Assembly (NCBI GenBank): GCA_026874595.1
Contig: CM049306.1
Coordinates: 65,606,019-65,670,018, forward strand
Length of the DNA: 64,000 nucleotides
Direction of reading: 5' to 3'
From: Sipunculus nudus
Lineage: Eukaryota > Annelida > Sipuncula > Golfingiida > Sipunculidae
Shown here piece by piece: positions 33,376 through 45,300 of this stretch. The number at the start of each line of letters is the position of its first letter. Position 1 is the first letter of the stretch. The translations under genes and the position numbers were made by a program. The notes under the pieces are model-generated. The model ran no database searches and was not told the origin of the DNA. It was given only the letters and a program-made list of their open reading frames with translations.

Positions 33376-33389
33376 GTAACCATGGTAAC
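33376..33389. promoter_or_regulatory. RFX X-box-like palindrome
   Basis: GTAACCATGGTAAC fits the X-box pattern GTNRCC-N(0-3)-RGYAAC. The same 14-mer lies at 34,154, 39,383 and once in every 1,275-bp satellite unit. Confidence 0.4.
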
Positions 33390-34153
33390 GGCAAATTTAA
33401 GTAAGCTACATATCAAAAGAAAGGCCAGGTGATGACGAAAAAAATGAGCTATTGCAGAAGTGGATAAGCCTATTTATGGCGAAGTTATAGTGCAAAAACC
33501 ATTAACCACACCTGTCGTGACCTTGACCCTTGACCTTGGAGCAATGTTGACCAAAAACAATAGGGTTCCAGGGTGTTCGGTTGTCAATCAACCCTGTAAG
33601 GTTCATGTCGATTGCTGCAAAATTGTGGCCAGGAGAGCGCAGACAAACACACAAAAAAACAAACAAAAAAACAAACAGACAAACAGACATCCGCGACTGA
33701 CCAACCAGCTTGCCAAAATCGAAGATTTCCGGCAAGCAATAAAGTCTGGACTGTGCCTCCAACATGTATGATCATAGATGGGGCCCGGAGAGGCCGTCAC
33801 GCATGCGGCGACGGCACGTGTCTTCGTGGTTTGGCGAAAAACGGCGCGAGATTTGACGAGACTAACAATGTGACCCCTGAATGTGACTGCGAGTGTCAGC
33901 CGCTATCCAGCGCTGCAAACCATGTGTCTGTAGCGTGAAAAATGACATAATTATAGGCATTTCTTTGAATGGTCACGTGTTCTCGTTTCACGAGAAACGG
34001 TGCGAGATATGAGGAGACTTGCGATTGAATGACTAAGAACTAGAGGGATGCTGTCTAACGCCAAACACCAGACCTTTCTATCGCAAATATCAACAGAGAG
34101 AGAAGCTGGAAAACTCCGAATTTTCAGATTGTCAAGTTTTACCCCAAAATTTG

Positions 34154-34167
34154 GTAACCATGGTAAC
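34154..34167. promoter_or_regulatory. RFX X-box-like palindrome
   Basis: Exact GTAACCATGGTAAC, about 145 bp left of the CTCF-like site in L2b. Confidence 0.4.
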
Positions 34168-34298
34168 GGCAGCACAAAGCAACATGTGCGAAGGGATAAG
34201 CCAATGTTCCTAGTTTCAGATACGACCCCAAAAATGGTGTCACGTTTAATATTTTTTGAGATATTGCAGAAAAATGATATGTTACAGTGTTTCATGTA

Positions 34299-34319
34299 CC
34301 ACGCCCCCTGGTGGCTATT
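34299..34319 (-). promoter_or_regulatory. CTCF-like motif in L2b
   Basis: The plus strand ACCACGCCCCCTGGTGGCTA gives CCACCAGGGGGCGTGG on the minus strand, essentially the vertebrate CTCF core. The same variant is at 39,529. Confidence 0.5.
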
Positions 34320-34751
34320 TCCAAAAAATGAAAAATTGGTTTCGAGATATTTCTAAATAACACAAAATATGTCATTTTCAAAGTCATAGTTTAAAAAAGG
34401 CGACCTGTAAGCCATATTTAATGAAATCTCGAAAATTCTCGTTTGACGAGAAATGGTGCGAGATTTTACGAGACTTTCACTTGTATAATAAAAAGCTTAT
34501 TTAGTACTATCTGATGCAAAAAACTAGAACTCTCTAGCTTTAAAAATGACAAAGTTAGAAAAATTAGGCCTTTTATTTTCGAAAATCATGAGTTTTCCCC
34601 CAAAATGTGTAACCATTGAAACAGCAGATTTCAGCAACATATATATCAGAAGAAAGGCCTTGGAATGCCGATTAAAATGAGCCATGTTTGAAGTGGCTAT
34701 GACAAATAGTAATGGAGATATGAAGAAAAGAGCACTTTAGGAACTTTTGAT

Positions 34752-34773
34752 GACCTTGACCTTGACCTTTGAC
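34752..34773 (-). promoter_or_regulatory. Nuclear-receptor-like half-site cluster
   Basis: The plus strand TGACCTTGACCTTGACCTTT followed by GACC gives overlapping DR0/DR1 AGGTCA half-sites on the minus strand, at the same relative place as in L1 and L3. Confidence 0.35.
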
Positions 34774-35455
34774 CTATATTGCCCAAAAACAATAGGCTTC
34801 TTGCATTTTTGATTTTACACAAACTGTGAAAGTTTGAAAGCGATGGGATCAAAATTGCGACCTGTAGAGACTGGACAGACAAACAAACAAACAAACAGAC
34901 TAGACGACCAGAGGTCGAACGCTTGCCGGAAATGGCTGGATATAAGACAGCGAAACAAGCAGGAGAAACTGTCGCTTTTCTATAAATTGAATGACTTTCA
35001 GAGCGATTGCTGGAAAGTGTTGCATGTTGAATGACATATATCACACAAAAGATCATGAAAGTAGACTTGGCTCAAAACAGACAGATATACTGACACATCT
35101 GAGATAACAGACTACCAGAAAAAAAGTTGGGAACGTAAATAGAAGCAAAATGAGTAGGTAGAGTTTATAGTGTCGGAGGTATGGCCAATATATGGTAGCG
35201 GCCATATCCCAAACATTAAAAATTTCTTTTGAGACTTTAATGTAAGAAATAAGATGTTGTTCCAGTTCCAAAAGGATTCCCTGAAAACTGTGTCCTGAAA
35301 ATTGCTAACTGCAAGAAGCAAGGTCCAGCAAAGCAGGCGAAATTTAGGATCACTGACAAACAGACAGACATACTCAAAAAATGACACAAGAATAAGACCA
35401 GATGACCTACTCAGATTATCGAGTAGACTCAGAGGAAGAAAATAAATCATAGTTT

Positions 35456-36073
35456 TCAATTGGCTACACTGCTTTTTTAAAGTTGCATTTACCCAATCTC
35501 TTCTTATAAAACTGGCAGAAACCTACCATAGAATAATTCTTGTAAAGTTTAAACCAATCAGCTTAACAGTTTCATCATAAAACAGAGTATAACCTGGAGA
35601 CTAAAATTACATTTTTTTCTTGTAAAAAACAGATCAATGCAAGTGGCGCCACCAATACCTCAATTTCAGATATGACATATGAGACAAATATAGGTATAAA
35701 ATTTGGTAATGACAGCTCTAGCCGTTTCTGAGATTTTAATTTTAGTTTGCTTTTTTGGCAGATGACTAAGTTCAACCTCCTGTTTAATCTCCGAACTGAA
35801 ACCAATCGAACAAACTTGAGATAGATTGATCAAGAGATCATTTCTTAGAAATATTGGCCTATTTGGCCGGACAGTTTCGTAGAAGAAAATTTTTAAAGTT
35901 TTTTTTAGCTTTTTCCCTATAAAATCTCAGTAAATGCAGAAAGCCAAAAAATAAACAAAATCCGATAGTGCTTTTCAGATGACTGTTTATTTACAAAAAA
36001 ATTGGTAATGCTAGTTCCTGCCGTTTTTGAGATAACTATGGTTAACCTACAGACGACGGACGACGCTGCACCA
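35456..36073 (+). repeat. Family H copy, 3' end split by a TIR element
   Basis: AGTGGCGCCACCAATACCTC (about 35,643), CAACCTCCTG and the H end follow the standard order to GACGACGCTGCACCA. The next phrase, GCATAAGCTCACAGATTCGC, is found at 38,138, after the inserted element. Confidence 0.8.
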
Positions 36074-36075
36074 TA

Positions 36076-38133
36076 GGGGACTCTTAAATTCTATGCATGC
36101 CACACATACCAGAGGCCAAAGCGAGGCCAATGGGGAATAACAAAGACACGTGCTTACTTGTCACAGCAGTAACACATGTGCTGATACAGTTTAGCCCAGC
36201 AAGGCAGGTCGTGTCACAGCCTATTCTGTTCTCTCATCCTACTCATTTACTAATTGGACATCAGATTTGATTTTTCATTAGTTTTCATAAGTGATTAAGG
36301 TAGAAAGAAACAGTGGAAATTACTAATTAATTCATACATCTGGACGAGGGACTCTTTGTGATTGTGTATTCATATGTTCCTGGTTTGGTCTGCTGTTTGT
36401 TATATTTGTTCATAGAATTAAGTAAATGAACAACCATTTTAGAACAATGATTTTTAATGATCTGTATCAATTTATAAAGGCACATATTAAAATATCATTT
36501 TTACATGGTCCATGCCCTCATTTGGTTTTGCCTTACCTTTTTTATGTACGTGTCAATATATTTTAAAATACTGTGCTGTTTCACAAAATCTGTTTCCATA
36601 CACATGCAATTAATTGTACTTTATTAAAATAAATAAATAACATAAATAAATAATGATAGAAGACTACCAACATATTTAACTTGATGGTGACATTTAGCAA
36701 AGATCTGCATATAGTTTTTACCAGCGAAGCATTGATCCCCTTACTGGTTTATAGATAATAGATACATTGGTATGTCTCAATTGGTTGAAGGGGCTTATAT
36801 TTTGTATTACCAAAACTTATTGTCATCATTTCCTCATTTTTACTTGAGGCCCTCTAAGATGGCATCTGTGGATAGCTTTAAGGCCCTTAAATTACATGAT
36901 TGCGAAACAATTATAGATATATCCCCACATGACCGGCCTAGACCCACTGCAATTTAAAGAATATTTAACTCATGCAATTCTTGTGTCACCGTTTCCATTG
37001 TTTGTCAATGCAGTTTATGTCTACAGCTGTAGGACACGCCGTCAGTATATTTTAACTCTTTATTCATAACAAATATGAAGTTTTAGTATATGAGACATTA
37101 CTTTTCATATTCGATTTATAAAGAATTTTTGAAGTAACTAACCTGAGTTAAAAGGATTGGAGCTGGTGAAGTGTTGAGCATTAATTAAAATGAATATATT
37201 ATTCCATAATTCATACCTTACATATTTTTATATTTTTTTCTCAAATTATGTAAAGTCTTGCGGGAAAAAGGTATCATTTATAAAATTCTGTTTCTGCCCA
37301 TGCACTAATATAATCCTTGCCATGCCTAGGAACTTACCATATCACTATCTAATGAGGAGCGATATATTTTTTTTAAAATGACCTGTGACATAGTGTTTCA
37401 CTTGAAAGCTATGTGTTGGTTATGCCACTAAAAATACAGAGTATTTTCTATTGGTGCCAGATACAGCATACCTACATCTATATTTTTAATAGGCTTGTGA
37501 ATAGAAAACATTTCATAATTTCATTTCAGAACACTTTTAACAATCACAGAGGCATACATGTTTCATTTATGCTTTATTAGTCTTTATTAAGTTAATGACT
37601 TTATAATGGCAGTATAAGCAGCGTACTGCCGAAAGTGTCGAAACTTAGTATTAATGTACACCATCAGAGGAACCATGCACAGACCACCTCATTCTGTGCC
37701 ATCTGGAATGTGTATCAGTCAGCACCTGTGCCCGACACTTGTATATCTTGATATTTTAATTGACCTCGGGCAATTAATGGCATCCTGTGGTTTGATTCAT
37801 AGCTAGCATAGACCGTAGAGCCAAGTAGATGTGAGCCCAATTAAGGGTCTTTAACTTTATTATGTTAAGAGTCACTGGAAAGTACCTCCCTTACAAGTCG
37901 GGTTCTCATTGTGCTCATAGCAGCAGATTCCTTTGGATTTACACTTCTTTCCAGATGTTTTTAACAAAATTTGTTTGTAAGCATCCACAAATTTGAAGTG
38001 GATAAATGGAACAACTGACAGGTCTGTGTTGCTGTACATAGCCATGGTGAGTGAGCACATGCTCCCTGTTATTCCCAGTAAGCCTCGCTTTCGCTAGCTG
38101 ATTAATTATTCATGAGGAATATTAAGAATCCCC
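36076..38133 (+). mobile_element. 2.06-kb TIR element in an H repeat, TA at both ends
   Basis: The left terminus is GGGGACTCTTAAATT; the right terminus, read inward on the minus strand, is GGGGATTCTTAATATT. Further in, AAAGCGAGGCCAATGGGGAA on the left is mirrored by AAAGCGAGGCTTACTGGGAA on the right, so the inverted repeats extend imperfectly about 65 bp. TA borders both ends (36,074-36,075; 38,134-38,135), and the flanks rejoin into the known H end. The interior is AT-rich and does not match other repeats here. A TA target would fit Tc1/mariner-like or other TA-targeting elements, but no transposase is visible. Confidence 0.75.
37872..38060 (-). CDS. Possible first exon inside the TIR element, unrecognised
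   Basis: The minus-strand frame MCSLTMAMYSNTDLSVVPFI, then HFKFVDAYKQILLKTSG, ends in a Cys-rich stretch (KKCKSKGICCYEHNENPTCK). It starts about 75 bp inside the right inverted repeat. Near its end GGGAG is followed by GTACTT, a fair splice donor that would truncate the exon after CKG and avoid the stop. The more natural start may be the second Met (38,045). Composition is protein-like, but I recognise no family. It may be the 5' exon of a lost transposase, a captured host exon, or chance. Confidence 0.3.
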   Translation of the reverse strand: MCSLTMAMYSNTDLSVVPFIHFKFVDAYKQILLKTSGKKCKSKGICCYEHNENPTCKGGTFQ

Positions 38134-38135
38134 TA

Positions 38136-38160
38136 TAGCATAAGCTCACAGATTCGCTAA
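38136..38160 (+). repeat. Remainder of the split family H 3' end
   Basis: AGCATAAGCTCACAGATTCG then CTAATAA completes the H terminus interrupted at 36,074. Confidence 0.75.
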
Positions 38161-38455
38161 TAATCTATTTCGAGATATAACTGTAAGACATAAGATTTAA
38201 TAGTTTAAAAAAGATTCTTTCAAAATTGTGGCCTGTAGAATTCTATTAGTGAGACGGAAGAACAAACAAGCAGGCGAATTTGAGGACAACTGACAAACAA
38301 ACAGACATACTGACAAAGGGACACAAGATGAAGACAAGATGACTTAACCAGGTCATGGGGAAGACTCAGAGGAAGAAAATAAGGTATAGTTTATGTAATT
38401 GAGGTTTCCAGTTTTGGAGATATGGCCAAATAATGATATATTGGGGATGTTCGAC

Positions 38456-38475
38456 TGCAGCGCCCTCTAGTGGAC
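38456..38475 (-). promoter_or_regulatory. CTCF-like motif in L3
   Basis: The plus strand TGCAGCGCCCTCTAGTGGAC gives CCACTAGAGGGCGCTG on the minus strand, a full fit to CCASYAGRKGGCRSY. Confidence 0.5.
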
Positions 38476-38789
38476 ATATCCTGGAGACGACAGATGCGTT
38501 TCGTGATATTAGTGAATGGCATAAGATGTAATCGTTTCAAAAGGATTCCTAAAAAAATCTGGCTTGTTGATTGCTATATGTGAGATGCAAGAACCAGCAA
38601 GTAGGCGAATTTGAAGATAACTGACAAACAGACAGACATACTGAAAAAAGTAACACAAGATGTACACCAGATGACGATACCATATTTTGCAGAAGGCCAA
38701 GAGAAAGAAAATAAGTTACTGTTTGTGTAACATAGGTTTACTCTTACGGAAATATGTTTGGATGTTTGATTTGTTTGGATGTGTCTAGT

Positions 38790-38810
38790 GCAACGCCCCC
38801 TAGCAGCCAT
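38790..38810 (-). promoter_or_regulatory. CTCF-like motif in L3
   Basis: The plus strand GCAACGCCCCCTAGCAGCCA gives CTGCTAGGGGGCGTTG on the minus strand, one change outside the central core. Confidence 0.4.
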
Positions 38811-39382
38811 ATCCGGAAAATGAAACATAAGTTTTGAGATATTAGTGTAAAACATAAGATGAAGGAACAAACATACGCGGGTGAACAACATACTTGCGAA
38901 AATCGAAGATTTCCGGCAAGCAATAAAGTATGGACTGTGCCTCCAACATGTATGATCATAGACAGGGCCCGGAGAGGCCGTCACGCACCGCTGCACACGC
39001 CGGCCACCCACCGTAAGGACCCTGTCGCCACTTGCGGCAATTGCGCGGGTCTTCGTGGTTTGGCGATAAAACAGCGCGAGATTTGACGAGACTTACAATA
39101 TGACCCCTGAATGTGACTGCGAGTGTCAGGCGCTACCCAACGCTGAAAACCATGTGTCTGTAGCGTAAAAAACGACAGAATTATAGGCATTTCTTTGAAT
39201 GGTCTCGTGTTCTCGTTTCACGAGAAACGGTGCGAGATATGACGAGCCTTTCTATTGAATGACTAAGAAGTAAACTAATGCTATCTAACGCCAAAAACCA
39301 GAGCGTTCTATCGCAAATATTGACAGAGACAGAAGCAGGAACACTCCGTATTTCAGATTGTCAAGTTTTACCCCAAAATTTG

Positions 39383-39396
39383 GTAACCATGGTAAC
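39383..39396. promoter_or_regulatory. RFX X-box-like palindrome
   Basis: Exact GTAACCATGGTAAC in the second L3 body, about 146 bp left of the CTCF-like site at 39,529, the same arrangement as 34,154/34,299. Confidence 0.4.
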
Positions 39397-39528
39397 GGCA
39401 GCACAAGGCTAAATGTACGAAGGAATAAGGCAATGATCCTAATTTTAGATGCGACAAAAAAAATTGTTCTATGCTTAATATTTTTTTAGATATTGCGGAA
39501 AAATGATAAGTTGTAGTGTTTCCAGTAC

Positions 39529-39549
39529 CACGCCCCCTGGTGGCTATTT
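39529..39549 (-). promoter_or_regulatory. CTCF-like motif in L3
   Basis: CCACGCCCCCTGGTGGCTAT on the plus strand; minus strand CCACCAGGGGGCGTGG, identical core to 34,299. Confidence 0.5.
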
Positions 39550-39969
39550 CCGAAAAATGAAAAAACAAGTTCGAGATAATACAGAACAACAGAAAATATG
39601 TCACTTTCAGAACCTTAGCTGTAAAACTGCCACCTGTAAATCGTATTTAATGAAATATCGAAAAGTCTCATTTGACGACAAATGGCACGAGATTTTGCGA
39701 GACTTACATTAATTTCGCACAGAGCATATTAAATGCTATGCATTGCAAAAAACTAGACCTCTTTAACTTGAATAATGAGAAATTTGGAGGGAAATTTTCG
39801 AATTTTCTGAATTTCCCCCAAAAATACGTTACCATGGTAACCATTGACCGGAAAAATTTGCCAGCACTTGGAAAGCTAACATAGTGAGGAATAAAATGAG
39901 CTACAGATTATGCGGATACGATTATTATTGACAAAGATATGAAGAAAGTAAAAATTTTAGGTTTTTTGG

Positions 39970-39993
39970 TGACCCTGACCTTGACCTTTGACC
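39970..39993 (-). promoter_or_regulatory. Nuclear-receptor-like half-site cluster
   Basis: The plus strand TGACCCTGACCTTGACCTTT followed by GACC; the minus strand holds DR1-type AGGTCA half-sites. Confidence 0.35.
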
Positions 39994-40250
39994 GATCATG
40001 ACCAAAAACAATAGGCTCCGAGGAGAACCAATCTTACACTTAATGCATAAGTTTCAGAGCGATTGCTTAAAAACTGTGGCCTGTAGAGCGTGTACATACA
40101 GACAAACAAACAGACAGACAGACAAACTAGATGACCTGAGGTCGAACGCTTGCCGGAAGTTACCGGAAATAAGACAGCGAAATAGATGGACAGTTACTAG
40201 GCAGACAGACAGGAAACATTTGGATCTGATCAGATGAAAAACTTCTATCA

Positions 40251-40560
40251 TGGGGAAAACAGTAGCACATATGAATAAGGTCTTGCTGATTTTTAAAAGT
40301 CAAAGAGGAGTAGACAGAGAGACAGACAGAGAGACAGACAGACAGACGGATAGAGAGACATTAATAGTGTTATTATTAGTAGCCATCCTATACAGGATAA
40401 TCCATTTTTGGACAGAAATAAAAATAATTGAAGTCCAACTGAATCCTTGGCAGTTCTATTCTTGAGTGCTGGAAATAAGAAAAGCACTGAAAAAGAAACT
40501 TGAAGAGTTGAACGTCCAGAATGCCGAAATGCAAGCGAAGCCGCGTTCGTGTTAGACAGA
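40251..40560. repeat. Unassigned DNA with a GACA/GAGA microsatellite
   Basis: 40,311-40,360 is an imperfect (GACA)n/(GAGA)n run. The rest matches no other part of the window and shows no convincing gene; frames through the microsatellite are low-complexity. Confidence 0.65.
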
Positions 40561-42176
40561 GACCCGACCTCTGGGTAAGGGAGACGTGACCTTTCATTCC
40601 TGGACAAGCTAGGTGCCTATCTAGACCATCCTTTAAGGTCTCGGCTTAAATAAGGGCTGTCCTTGAAGAAAAAAGGTTAGCCGGTCAGCCTGCGTCCGGG
40701 AATTATAAAATTCCAAGAAGTCCTGCCCATCACGGATTAACTGTAATGTCCCCTTGGTGTAAGTTATCTGTTATGTGAAATTTAATATATGTTAAAAAAA
40801 TTGGAATTTTTGGTTAAAAAAGGAAAGCGGTGATTTTTAAGGAGTCTGAAGTGGTGAGTAATAAGATAAAAAATTGTGAGGCCCTAGTTCCGTGGTGGGT
40901 TTGGACTTTATATATAAAAATATATACTGGCATGAGAAAGGGGTGCTGTCAAATTTTTTGGCGCCTGCCGCACGTTTGTGAATAATATCGGTACACTTGA
41001 CACGGGCGCGATGGAAATTTAACAGGAAAGGTGGTAACCCCAAGCCGTAGTTGAGTTGTTTTGACCCCAGAGTTTGCAGTCCTAGCTGAAATAGGCATGG
41101 GACGGGCTCTTTTTTAAACCCGGAACGCCAGCAGAGGCTGGAGATTGAATGAAGGATTGGGCCATTTTTTTATCCGAAAAACCTGGGAATTGACAATTAA
41201 AAAAAATGACAGGGACCTTCTTAGCCCGTTCCAGCTCAGGGAACGGTCATTAGAATATTGTCGGGAATCCATATTATCCTACCTGTGGGCTGGGACGGTC
41301 CAGAAAACCGCAATTATACGGGTATCCATAAAATTGTATGTCAATTTTTGTCATTAATAAATACATATACATCTATAACGCGGACAGCTGGAGAATTCGC
41401 GGAGAATTCATCATGATGATATCATTAAATGTGAGCAAAGGTACAATTTATGTTTTGTATAATATTTCCTTAAGAACCTGTAAATTTGATATCCTGCATG
41501 GTTTTGTTACGGTTTGCACAGTAAACTGTTGAAAAAATATATAGTGTTTAGCGTTTTCGTCTGATGTAAGATCGGTAGTCAATGTGAGCTGGTGATCCAG
41601 ATTGGTGTTAGTGGCAGTCCCACATTGTTTGCGCTGGTTATTATTTCGGTAATTTAACAGTGAATAAATGTCTTTAGAGTAATATAGTGGTAGATTTTAA
41701 ATGATTTTAATGTGTAATTAAAAGTATCATTGCATATAAAATCTCTCCGTGAATTCTCCAGGAATTCCCCGCGTTTACATATAAACGCATTTACCAGCCG
41801 TATGAAAGTTTTTGTCCGCTTTCATAATGTTTGCCGTGCCCCGGACACAAATTTAAGACGAGATGGACTAAACCCCGCCCCGGTAGGATTGTTTGGACTC
41901 TGAAGAAACGAACCCTCGCAGGAAATGCGGTGGGACGGGCTCTTTCTTATTCGATGAACGCTCGAAAAGAGTGGTGAATGATTGAAAAAATAGGGTCATT
42001 TTCACTGTCATCTTAAATAACGGAATAAATATTTTTTTTTAAATTCACAGAGACTTGGTCATCCAATAACAGCAGAAAAAAATGTTCTTTCAAATGTTGT
42101 GTGGTGTCCATTGTACCCTCGCCCACAGCCGGGATCCAAAGAGAAGCCTGGATTTCACTGCAAAAAAACACAACCA
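40561..42176. other. Low-repeat interval with one internal direct repeat; no gene seen
   Basis: It is less repetitive than the rest of the window and locally richer in G+C. GGGACGGGCTCTTTTTTA ... ATTGAATGA ... GGGCCATTTT (41,099-41,170) recurs diverged at 41,931-42,002, so an ~830-bp segment may be an old tandem duplication or two ends of one element. Nothing resembling gag/pol or another protein is visible. Confidence 0.4.
41377..41775. mobile_element. MITE-like ~400-bp inverted-repeat element
   Basis: Left arm AACGCGG ... CTGGAGAATTCGCGGAGA (41,377-41,404); right arm, read on the minus strand, AACGCGGGGAATTCCTGGAG then AATTCACGGAGA. The arms match over about 30 bases apart from a small indel. 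Flanks TACATCTA (left) and TACATATA (right) may be an eroded 8-bp target duplication, offset by a base. There is no coding capacity. Confidence 0.6.
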
Positions 42177-42211
42177 CCCCCCCCCCCCAAAAAAAAAAAA
42201 AAAAAAAAAAA
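42177..42211. repeat. Poly-C / poly-A tract
   Basis: About 12 C followed by about 23 A. It could be a retroposon-type tail or simple sequence. Lengths are unreliable in most assemblies. Confidence 0.85.
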
Positions 42212-42392
42212 CTTTTATTCATTTTATTTTTATTTTTTATTACTGGATGTAGTTAAATATAATGGTTTATTTATTAAAAAAATAAGATGCAATTCATTGG
42301 ATGAAAAGAGATTTTATTAAATATATTGATACATGTTTATAACAGTTTGATATTTGATTTTTTTTTTTAATTTATAGACAGACAATTTGTTA

Positions 42393-45300
42393 CCTCAAAT
42401 CTGTACTCATGGTCCAACATGCATGTATTTGGTGTTCTCAGGCCCATTTTAGGGTGTATATCCATGATAACAAGATAATATTACCTTGTTCCCACCAGCA
42501 AACATTTCAAGCCCCAAGAAAGCTGATTTCAGCTGAGGACTTATGGCTTATTATACACAGGCAAATAGTGTTTTGGCCCCCCTCATCTCCACCAGACTCA
42601 TCACACACACCTGGTTTGGCTATCATTGCAATCCATTTACACCCACTGGCTGGAATCTCAAAGCATTGGGTTCAAATCCCTCAGAAAAAAATTAGGGCCA
42701 GTTTGAATTTCCAAATCTGGACACAGTGGACATAGTGATATACATAGAAAATCCATTTTTCCCCCTCAAATCTGTACTGATGGTCCCACAAACCTGGTTT
42801 TGGTGTCATTAGGCCCAGTTTAGGGTGTATATACAGGGAAACAAGATAATATTACCCTGTTCCCACAAACAAAAATTTCATGCCCCCAGAAACCTGATTT
42901 CAGGCCAGTTTATGCTTATACACAGTCAAATAGGTTCTGGCCCCCCTCATCTCCACAAAACTCAACACACACTCCTGGTTTGGGTATCATTGCAATCCAT
43001 TTACACCCACTGGCTGGCATCACCAAGCATTTGGCTCAACTCCCTCAGAAAAAAAATTAGGACCAGTTTGAATTTCCAAATCTGGACACAGTGAACATAG
43101 TGATATACAGAGAAAATCCATTTTTCCCCCTCAAATCTGTACTGATGGTCCCACAAACCTGGTTTTGGTGTCATTAGGCCCAGTTTAGGGTGTATATACA
43201 GGGAAACAAGATAATATTACCCTGTTCCCACAAACAAAAATTCCATGCCCCCAGAAACCTGATTTCAGGCCAGTTTATGCTAATACACAGTCAAAAAGGT
43301 TCTGGCCCCCTTCATATCCACAAAACTCAACACACACTCCTGGTTTGGGTATCATTGCAATCCATTTACACCCACTGGCTGGCATCACCAAGCATTTGGC
43401 TCAACTCCCTCAGAAAAAAAAATTAGGACCAGTTTGAATTTCCAAATCTGGACACAGTGAACATAGTGATACACAGATAAAATCCATTTTTTCCCCTCAA
43501 ATCTGTACTGATGGTCCCACAAACCTGGTTTTGGTGTCATTAGGCACAGTTTAGGGTGTATATACAGGGAAACAAGATAATATTACCCTGCTGACACAAA
43601 CAAGAATTTCAAGCCCCCAGAAACCTGATTTCAGGCCAGTTTATGCTTATACACAGTCAGATAGGTTCTGGCCCCCCTCATCTCCACAAAACTCAAGACA
43701 CACACCTGGTTTGGTATCATTGCAATCCATTTACACCCACTGGCTGGTATCATCAAGCATTTGGCTCAACTCCCTCAGAAAAAAAATTAGGACCAGTTTG
43801 AATTTCCAAATCTGGACACAGTGAACATAGTGATATACAGGGAAAATCCATTTTTTTACCTCAAATCTGTAATGATGGTCCCTAAAACATGGTTTAGGTG
43901 TCATTAGGCCCAGTTTAGGGTGTATATACAGGGAAACAAGATAATATTACCCTGTTCCCACAAACAAAAATTCCATGCCCCCAGAAACCTGATTTCAGGC
44001 CAGTTTATGCTAATACACAGTCAAAAAGGTTCTGGCCCCCTTCATATCCACAAAACTCAACACACACTCCTGGTTTGGGTATCATTGCAATCCATTTACA
44101 CCCACTGGCTGGCATCACCAAGCATTTGGCTCAACTCCCTCAGAAAAAAAAATTAGGACCAGTTTGAATTTCCAAATCTGGACACAGTGAACATAGTGAT
44201 ACACAGATAAAATCCATTTTTTCCCCTCAAATCTGTACTGATGGTCCCACAAACCTGGTTTTGGTGTCATTAGGCACAGTTTAGGGTGTATATACAGGGA
44301 AACAAGATAATATTACCCTGCTGACACAAACAAGAATTTCAAGCCCCCAGAAACCTGATTTCAGGCCAGTTTATGCTTATACACAGTCAGATAGGTTCTG
44401 GCCCCCCTCATCTCCACAAAACTCAAGACACACACCTGGTTTGGTATCATTGCAATCCATTTACACCCACTGGCTGGTATCATCAAGCATTTGGCTCAAC
44501 TCCCTCAGAAAAAAAATTAGGACCAGTTTGAATTTCCAAATCTGGACACAGTGAACATAGTGATATACAGGGAAAATCCATTTTTTTACCTCAAATCTGT
44601 AATGATGGTCCCTAAAACATGGTTTAGGTGTCATTAGGCCCAGTTTAGGGTGTATATACAGGGAAACAAGATAATATTACCCTGTTCCCACAAACAAAAA
44701 TTCCATGCCCCCAGAAACCTGATTTCAGGCCAGTTTATGCTAATACACAGTCAAAAAGGTTCTGGCCCCCTTCATATCCACAAAACTCAACACACACTCC
44801 TGGTTTGGGTATCATTGCAATCCATTTACACCCACTGGCTGGCATCACCAAGCATTTGGCTCAACTCCCTCAGAAAAAAAAATTAGGACCAGTTTGAATT
44901 TCCAAATCTGGACACAGTGAACATAGTGATACACAGATAAAATCCATTTTTTCCCCTCAAATCTGTACTGATGGTCCCACAAACCTGGTTTTGGTGTCAT
45001 TAGGCACAGTTTAGGGTGTATATACAGGGAAACAAGATAATATTACCCTGCTGACACAAACAAGAATTTCAAGCCCCCAGAAACCTGATTTCAGGCCAGT
45101 TTATGCTTATACACAGTCAGATAGGTTCTGGCCCCCCTCATCTCCACAAAACTCAAGACACACACCTGGTTTGGTATCATTGCAATCCATTTACACCCAC
45201 GGGCTGGTATCTCAAAGCATTTGGCTCAACTCCATCAGAAAAAAAATTAGGACCAGTTTGAATTTCCAAATCTGGACACAGTGAACATAGTGATATACAG

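Larger units (their letters stand above)
30226..33740 (+). mobile_element. Family L element, long copy (L2)
   Basis: The left end is ACAAGACGACCATAGGTCAC then GCGCTTGCTGGAAA; the right end is CTTGCCAAAATCGAAGATTT then CCGGCAAGCAA (33,708-33,740). The left half parallels L1 (4,261-5,760) almost phrase for phrase. The right half contains the 148-bp array, then a GTAACCATGGTAAC site, TGACCTTGACCC and CAAACA microsatellite before the hairpin tail. Confidence 0.75.
33741..35455 (+). mobile_element. Second family L segment, right end missing (L2b)
   Basis: It starts right after the L2 tail with a GC-richer block (GGCCCGGAGAGGCCGTCACG) shared with 38,940-39,200. It continues through ACCACGCCCCCTGGTGGC, GAAAATTCTCGTTTGACGAG, TGACCTTGACCTTTGACC and ACTAGACGACCAGAGGTCGA. 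It stops where family H resumes (TTTTCAATTGGCTACACTGC). Confidence 0.65.
38161..40250 (+). mobile_element. Family L segments (L3)
   Basis: It begins mid-element (ATTTCGAGATATAACTG), includes a hairpin tail at 38,893-38,925 directly after GAACAAACATACGCGGGTGA, then a GC-rich block (38,940-39,060). A second L body follows with GTAACCATGGTAAC (39,383), ACCACGCCCCCTGGTGGC, TGACCTTGACCTTTGACC and ACTAGATGACCTGAGGTCGA (about 40,126). Two L pieces therefore sit head to tail, as at 33,740. Confidence 0.7.

Noticed and set aside
36772-36957. Plus-strand 61-codon frame in the TIR element as its transposase
   Set aside because: It is too short, with no DDE/D-type or DNA-binding motif. The minus-strand frame near the right end is the better candidate.
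40961-40980. TTTTGGCGCCTGCCGCACG as an LTR retrotransposon primer-binding site
   Set aside because: No flanking LTR pair, TG...CA ends or gag/pol remnants were found, and the tRNA match could not be tested.
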